Assembly: GCA_029260375.1 (NCBI GenBank)
Contig: JAJDDI010000083.1
Location: 1-46,803, forward strand
DNA length: 46,803 nt
Source of the DNA: Phycisphaerales bacterium
Lineage (GTDB): Bacteria; Planctomycetota; Phycisphaerae; Phycisphaerales; UBA1924
Direction of reading: 5' to 3'
Shown here: positions 42,475-46,803 of the stretch, piece after piece
How positions within the stretch are numbered: position 1 is the stretch's first letter
How the letters are laid out: the number at the start of each line of letters is the position of its first letter
The notes under the pieces: generated by a model
Databases searched by the model: none
What the model was told of the DNA's origin: nothing
What the model saw: the letters and a program-made list of their open reading frames with translations, nothing else
Made by a program: the position numbers and the translations under genes

Positions 42475-45225
42475 CTACGGGCAACCGGCCCCGAAGGCGG
42501 ACAGGAAGGCGACCACGTCAGAGAAATCGAACGATCCGAACGGCGCGGCGAGATCGGCGGCGGGGTCCATGGTCGCGAAGGCGGTCAGGAACGCGACGAC
42601 ATCGGAGAAGTCGAGGGCGCCGAAGGGCTCGGCGAGGTCGGCGGGGCACGTGCCGATTGTGAGGCTGTACTCGAAGACCGAGGCTCGACCCGAGTGCTCG
42701 AAGGTGACGACGGTGAGGGTGTGGGCGCCGCTGCCCAGCGGTGCGTCGGGGGTGGTGCGCCACTCGAACCGGTCCCAGCGCGAGGCGGCGTTGAAGGGGT
42801 CGGCCAGCGCGACGGGGTCCTGGCCCGCGGGCAGGTCGAAGAAGGTGTGCAGGGCGGTGACGGTGCGGTCTTCGTTGAGGAATCGGAAGGTCATGGCGCC
42901 GTCCTCGATGGGCGCGTCGATGCCCGGGATGTCGAGGACGGGGTCGAGGCGGTCGATGTAGACAACCTCGCGTTTCTCGGTGAAGAGGGGGCTGGTGGAC
43001 TCGGGGCGGTTGCGGAAGATGAGTGCGGAGATGTAGTGGAAGCCCTCGGAGAGGGTGGTTGCGTCGATTTCCTGGGAGTAGACGCCGGTGGTTCCGCCCG
43101 AGCCGAATGTGGGCTGGTTGATGGTGACGAACTGCTCGTAGCCGGCGAAGAGGGCGGCGGAGAGGGAGATGTCGGGGGCGCCGTTGCCGTTGAAATCCTG
43201 GGTTCCCTGGTCGATCTTGAAGATGGCGTTGTCGTCGGTGTTGGGGTCCTGAGAGTCGGTCTGGGAGGTGTTGACGGTGATGCGGAAGTTGCCCGCGGAG
43301 ACGACGGGGATGTCGTTGAGTCGTCGAAAGAAGGCGGGGAAGTTGGTCGGGTCGGCGGGGATGACACCGGATTGGTTGGAGACGCCCAGGCTCGCGGTGG
43401 GCAGGGCCTCGGCGTAGACGAGGAAGCCCTTGGCGTGCTCGGTTCCCGTGGTGGAGATGTTGCGCGGGACGACGAGGTTGACGAGGCCTCCGGCGCCGAC
43501 GGTGATGACGTCCTGGATGAGGCCGAGCGGATCGACGTCCGGATCGGCGGCGTTGCCGGTCTGCTCGTGCAGGCGGGCGCCCAGGGGGTAGCGGGTGGTC
43601 ACGGTCACGATGTCAACGCCGGCGTCGTAGCGGTCGTTAACGGCGACGAGGCAGTTGGCCTGATTGTTGGCGTAGCGCTCGAAGACGAGCACGTCGGTGA
43701 TGTTGGCGTTGAGCTGCTGGTAGAGACCTGTCCCGAGCTGGTTGTGGAGCTGGACGAGGTTGGTGATGGTGTCGTCGGGGGCGTTGGGCGTGGGGTTGAG
43801 GCCTAGGGCGATGGGGACGCCCTCGCGGGGGTAGAAGCCTGAGGAGCGGGGTACGCCTCGCCCGTGGTGGTAGACGATGGCGCGACCGGGGGCCATGAGG
43901 GTGAAGGCGTGTTGGGGGTAGCCCTGCTGGCGGGGGGTGGGGAAGACCGGGGAGGAGCCGCCGTCGCCGACGGAGCCGTTGTCGTGGCTGAAGACGTGGT
44001 TGACGCCGACGGAGCCGTTGGTGAAGCCGTCGTCGGCGATGTCGAGGCGCCCGGAGTCGGCGTTTGAGAACAGGCCGTTCCAGGAGCCGAAGCCGGCGGC
44101 GTTGATGACCTCGCGCAGGCGCGCCGCGCCCTGGAGGTCGAGCGCGTCGCGGTTGGCGAAGGAGTCCTTGCGGATCTGGTTGGCGAGCATGTCGAAGTTG
44201 CCGGTGACGTTTTCGCCGAAGGAGAACGGGTTGACGAGCTCCCCCGAGGGGGCCTGGCGGATTCGGTGGACGGCGCTGTCGTAGAAGGTGTCCCAGAACC
44301 AGTTGTCCATGTGCTTGTGGGCGTCGAGGCGGAAGCCGTCGATCTTCTGCTCCTGAAACATCCACTGGGCCCAGCGCATGAGCAGGCCGGTGGCGTTGTC
44401 GGTGACGGCGTCGCCGTCGAGGGGCGTCGTCGTGTTGAAGGGGTAGCGGGTGAGCTGGGTGGCGCCCGGGTTGCGCGAGGTGCCCGGGTTGTTGATGATG
44501 GTGGGCGTGAGCGAGAGGTCGGGGTAGAAGCGGGCGTTGTCGGGGTCGGGCAGGTTGCGGATGGCCCCGGCGGGGATGTTGTCCGGGTCGCCCGGGGTGA
44601 CGGGGTGGCGGATGAAGAAGTTGACCGACTCGGGGGAGATGTCGATGAGCGCGACCAGGTCGCCCTTGGTGAGATCGTAGTTGGCGCCGCCGGGGTTCTC
44701 GGATTGGAGGAAGCCCGAGGCGTTGCCGGCGTGGAAGTCGCCCCAGTCGTCGGTGGGGAGCTTGTCGCGGGGGGGGGACTCGCGGGGGATGTGGAAGCCG
44801 GGCCAGCCGCCGTCGGCGAGGAAGGCGTCGGAGGTGGTGCGACCCGAGTTGTGGTTGAAGATGCCATCGACAAAGACGAGAGAGCTGGAGCGGTGGAGCT
44901 CGTCGATCATGGCGCCGAAGGATTGTTCGGTGCCGAAGGTGGTGCGCTGGCGGTTGGAGGCGGTGGCGGTGATGGGGGGCTTGCCGAGGTTGAAACGGTC
45001 GAAGACGTCGTACCCGGCGCTCTGGTAGGAGGCGTAGGAGGGGGGCGGGAGCCAGACGGCGTTGTAGCCGGCGAGGAAGAAGTCGGGCGTGCGGCGCTCG
45101 ATGTCGTCCCACTCGGTCTCGAACCACTGGAGGATCACGGGGTTGGCCTGGGCGAGGGCGCTGGACGCCCCCGCGCCGAGCGTGGTGAGGGCGAGGGCGG
45201 TGAGCGTCAGGGATCGTCGGGGCAT
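42475..45225 (-). CDS. exported alpha-amylase (GH13) with GC-type dockerin
   Basis: 916 residues from ATG 45225 (GGAG site 9 nt upstream). Signal peptide ~1-26 (ending SSALAQA). A GH13 catalytic domain follows with region I DGIFNHN (120-126), region II GFRLDAHKH (297-305, nucleophile Asp301), acid Glu338 (GEN) and region IV FSHDN. Beyond about residue 540 come beta domains with FN3- or Ig-like features, then a GC-type dockerin of 57 residues (860-916). It should cleave alpha-1,4-glucans outside the cell. The frame runs on 509 codons upstream, but that is antisense to the GH31 gene. Divergent from the GH31 glucosidase. Confidence 0.9.
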   Translation of the reverse strand: MPRRSLTLTALALTTLGAGASSALAQANPVILQWFETEWDDIERRTPDFFLAGYNAVWLPPPSYASYQSAGYDVFDRFNLGKPPITATASNRQRTTFGTEQSFGAMIDELHRSSSLVFVDGIFNHNSGRTTSDAFLADGGWPGFHIPRESPPRDKLPTDDWGDFHAGNASGFLQSENPGGANYDLTKGDLVALIDISPESVNFFIRHPVTPGDPDNIPAGAIRNLPDPDNARFYPDLSLTPTIINNPGTSRNPGATQLTRYPFNTTTPLDGDAVTDNATGLLMRWAQWMFQEQKIDGFRLDAHKHMDNWFWDTFYDSAVHRIRQAPSGELVNPFSFGENVTGNFDMLANQIRKDSFANRDALDLQGAARLREVINAAGFGSWNGLFSNADSGRLDIADDGFTNGSVGVNHVFSHDNGSVGDGGSSPVFPTPRQQGYPQHAFTLMAPGRAIVYHHGRGVPRSSGFYPREGVPIALGLNPTPNAPDDTITNLVQLHNQLGTGLYQQLNANITDVLVFERYANNQANCLVAVNDRYDAGVDIVTVTTRYPLGARLHEQTGNAADPDVDPLGLIQDVITVGAGGLVNLVVPRNISTTGTEHAKGFLVYAEALPTASLGVSNQSGVIPADPTNFPAFFRRLNDIPVVSAGNFRITVNTSQTDSQDPNTDDNAIFKIDQGTQDFNGNGAPDISLSAALFAGYEQFVTINQPTFGSGGTTGVYSQEIDATTLSEGFHYISALIFRNRPESTSPLFTEKREVVYIDRLDPVLDIPGIDAPIEDGAMTFRFLNEDRTVTALHTFFDLPAGQDPVALADPFNAASRWDRFEWRTTPDAPLGSGAHTLTVVTFEHSGRASVFEYSLTIGTCPADLAEPFGALDFSDVVAFLTAFATMDPAADLAAPFGSFDFSDVVAFLSAFGAGCP

Positions 45226-45447
45226 GGGGTCTGGCTCCGGAGTGGACCGATCGCCCGGGCTGCACGGGCGCATGGGTGAGTATGACGCCCTGGCCTGCGG
45301 AAGTGGAGCGCCGGGCGGGCAGAATCGGGGGATCTCGGGGATTGATACGTGATTCGGGCCCGCTCGGTTGTGCTGAAGGTCCGGGAAGGGGATACTCCCG
45401 CGACGCGCGCCGCTCGGGCGTGCACTTTCCGACGCGGAGGTTTCCCC
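45226..45447. other. divergent gap between the alpha-glucan genes
   Basis: 222 bp with no gene. It should hold the two divergent promoters. I see GTGATT-like and TGATAC boxes around 45340-45352 but no clear -35/-10 pair or operator repeat. Confidence 0.4.
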
Positions 45448-46803
45448 TTGGCCCAGGCGATGTTGATGTGCGTTTTCGGCGTTCCGGCGATCGTGGTAGC
45501 CCTGGCGGGCGCCCAGCCGGTGAGCGAGTCGATCGGCGGCTCGATGGTTCGGTTCCACGCCAGCGCCGAGGCACGGGAGAATCGGCTGCCGTCGATGGCG
45601 CTTCAGGCGCCGCGGCCGGCGACGGGCGAGGCGCCGGGCGCCTTTCCCGTTCAGATCGAGTTCGGGCGTGACGGGGACCGCTGGACGGCGAGCGTGGCGA
45701 TCGAGGAAGGCACGAGCCTGTATGGCACGGGCGAGGTGGCCGGCCCGCTGAAGCGAAACGGTCGCGTCGTGGAGACGTGGAACACCGACGCGTACGGGTA
45801 CCAGGACGACACGGCGAGTCTGTACACGTCGCACCCGTGGGTGCTGGCGGTGCGCCGGGACGGGACGGCGTACGGGGTGCTGGCGGATACGACGTACCGG
45901 TGCGAGATCGATCTGCGCGGCGGGATCGTGTTCCGGGCGGTGGGGCCGGAGCAGCCGGTGATCGTGATCGATGGGGATTCGCCGCAGGAGGTGTGCGAGC
46001 GGCTGGGGGAGCTGACGGGGACGATCACCATGCCTCCCAAGTGGGCGATCGGGTACCACCAGTGCCGGTACAGCTACGACCCGGCGGAGCGTGTGCGCGA
46101 GATCGCGCAGGAGTTCCGCGACCGGGACATCCCGGCGGACGTGATCTGGATGGACATCGACTACATGGACGGGTACCGGTGCTTCACGTTCGACGGCGCC
46201 GACTTCCCGAGCCCGAGCCAGCTCAACGCGGACCTGCTGGACCTGGGGTTCCACAACGTGTGGATGATCGACCCGGGGATCAAGCTCGAGACCGGGTACT
46301 CGGTGTACGACTCGGGGACTGCGCTGGATGTGTGGGTCAAGAAGGCGGACAAGACGGCAACGTTCGAGGGCGAGGTGTGGCCCGGGGTGTGCGTGTTCCC
46401 GGATTACACCAACGCGGGTGTGCGTGAGTGGTGGGCGGGTCTGTACGAAGACTTCATGGCCAACGGCATCTCGGGCGTGTGGAACGACATGAACGAGCCG
46501 GCGGTGTTCAACACCCCGACCAAGACCATGCCCGAGAGCAACTGGCACCGGGCCGATGAGGCGCTGGGCGGACCCGGCGATCACGCGCGGTTCCACAACG
46601 TGTACGGGATGCTGATGGTTCAGGCGTCGCGCGAGGGCGTGATGGGGGCCAACCCGGACAATCGCCCGTTCGTGCTGAGCCGGGCGAACTTCATCGGCGG
46701 GCACCGGTACGCGGCGACGTGGACGGGGGACAACAGCTCGAACTGGTACCACGTGGACGTGTCGATCCCGATGACGCTGAACCTGGGGCTGAGCGGGCAG
46801 CCG
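45448..46803 (+). CDS. glycoside hydrolase family 31 alpha-glucosidase, truncated by window end
   Basis: 452 codons are visible; the 3' part lies beyond the window. Signal peptide ~1-22 (FGVPAIVVALAGAQP). The GH31 N-terminal beta domain (SLYGTGEVAGPLKRNGR, then YGVLADTTYRCEIDL) is followed by the (beta/alpha)8 barrel with PPKWAIGYHQCRYSY, IWMDIDYMDGYR and the nucleophile motif WNDMNEP (345-351, Asp347). Predicted to release glucose from oligosaccharides made by the neighbouring GH13 amylase. A TTG at 45448 has a strong GGAGG 7 nt upstream (45436-45440); the next candidate is ATG 45460, four codons in. Confidence 0.9.
   Translation, partial: MAQAMLMCVFGVPAIVVALAGAQPVSESIGGSMVRFHASAEARENRLPSMALQAPRPATGEAPGAFPVQIEFGRDGDRWTASVAIEEGTSLYGTGEVAGPLKRNGRVVETWNTDAYGYQDDTASLYTSHPWVLAVRRDGTAYGVLADTTYRCEIDLRGGIVFRAVGPEQPVIVIDGDSPQEVCERLGELTGTITMPPKWAIGYHQCRYSYDPAERVREIAQEFRDRDIPADVIWMDIDYMDGYRCFTFDGADFPSPSQLNADLLDLGFHNVWMIDPGIKLETGYSVYDSGTALDVWVKKADKTATFEGEVWPGVCVFPDYTNAGVREWWAGLYEDFMANGISGVWNDMNEPAVFNTPTKTMPESNWHRADEALGGPGDHARFHNVYGMLMVQASREGVMGANPDNRPFVLSRANFIGGHRYAATWTGDNSSNWYHVDVSIPMTLNLGLSGQP

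Noticed and set aside
45226..46752. 509-codon N-terminal extension of the amylase frame
   Set aside because: It lies antisense to the GH31 gene, is Arg/His/Pro-rich, and the signal peptide with ribosome site starts at 45225.

Overview
The window looks like a high-GC chromosomal segment of a planctomycete, most likely class Phycisphaerae. The strongest clue is a set of seven exported proteins ending in the same 57-58 residue module: two ADLAEP.G..DFSDV.AFL repeats closed by a C-terminal G-C-P. NCBI names this the GC-type dockerin of Phycisphaerales. Housekeeping genes are ordinary bacterial ones (purD, metF, ahcY, ligA, folD, tatA, speA-speB), and four tRNA genes are present.

Layout. 0.1-3.8 kb: initiator tRNA, purD, a DUF4340-like membrane-anchored protein, and a class I glutamine amidotransferase hydrolase. 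3.9-10.2 kb: metF, a LuxR-type regulator, pqiA-pqiB, ahcY, and an ArsR-methyltransferase fusion regulator. The metF promoter region and the start of the regulator gene share a 30-bp near-identical operator-like site (26/30), so a SahR-like S-adenosylhomocysteine regulon (metF; regulator-ahcY) is proposed. 10.2-13.7 kb: TPR lipoprotein, small conserved proteins, CsbD, and an orphan peptide-type ABC ATPase whose start lies in a 170-bp tandem duplication. 13.7-16 kb: a lower-GC orphan gene, a REP-associated transposase (RAYT) with REP hairpins on both sides and one inside its reading frame, and a zone rich in short interspersed repeats.

16.8-18 kb: the base composition of the + strand flips here from C-rich (everything to the left, whichever strand is coding) to G-rich (everything to the right). 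An unusually AT-rich gap at 16.8-17.04 kb carries DnaA-box-like sites. This is the pattern of a replication origin and is the main large-scale observation.

18-29 kb: lipoprotein, acetyltransferase, asparagine synthetase, then four consecutive dockerin-type exported proteins on the minus strand (metalloprotease, beta-propeller cytochrome, two others). 28.8-36.2 kb: tRNA-Phe, CYTH protein, ligA (carrying repeat-derived in-frame insertions), folD with substituted catalytic residues, tatA, tRNA-Met, EF-hand protein, cardiolipin synthase. 36.2-46.8 kb: metallo-beta-lactamase-fold hydrolase, TIGR03790-like dockerin protein, speA-speB putrescine operon, tRNA-Ile2, and a divergent alpha-glucan pair (GH13 amylase with dockerin; GH31 glucosidase running off the window).

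All calls come from reading the sequence; no database search or skew calculation was run.
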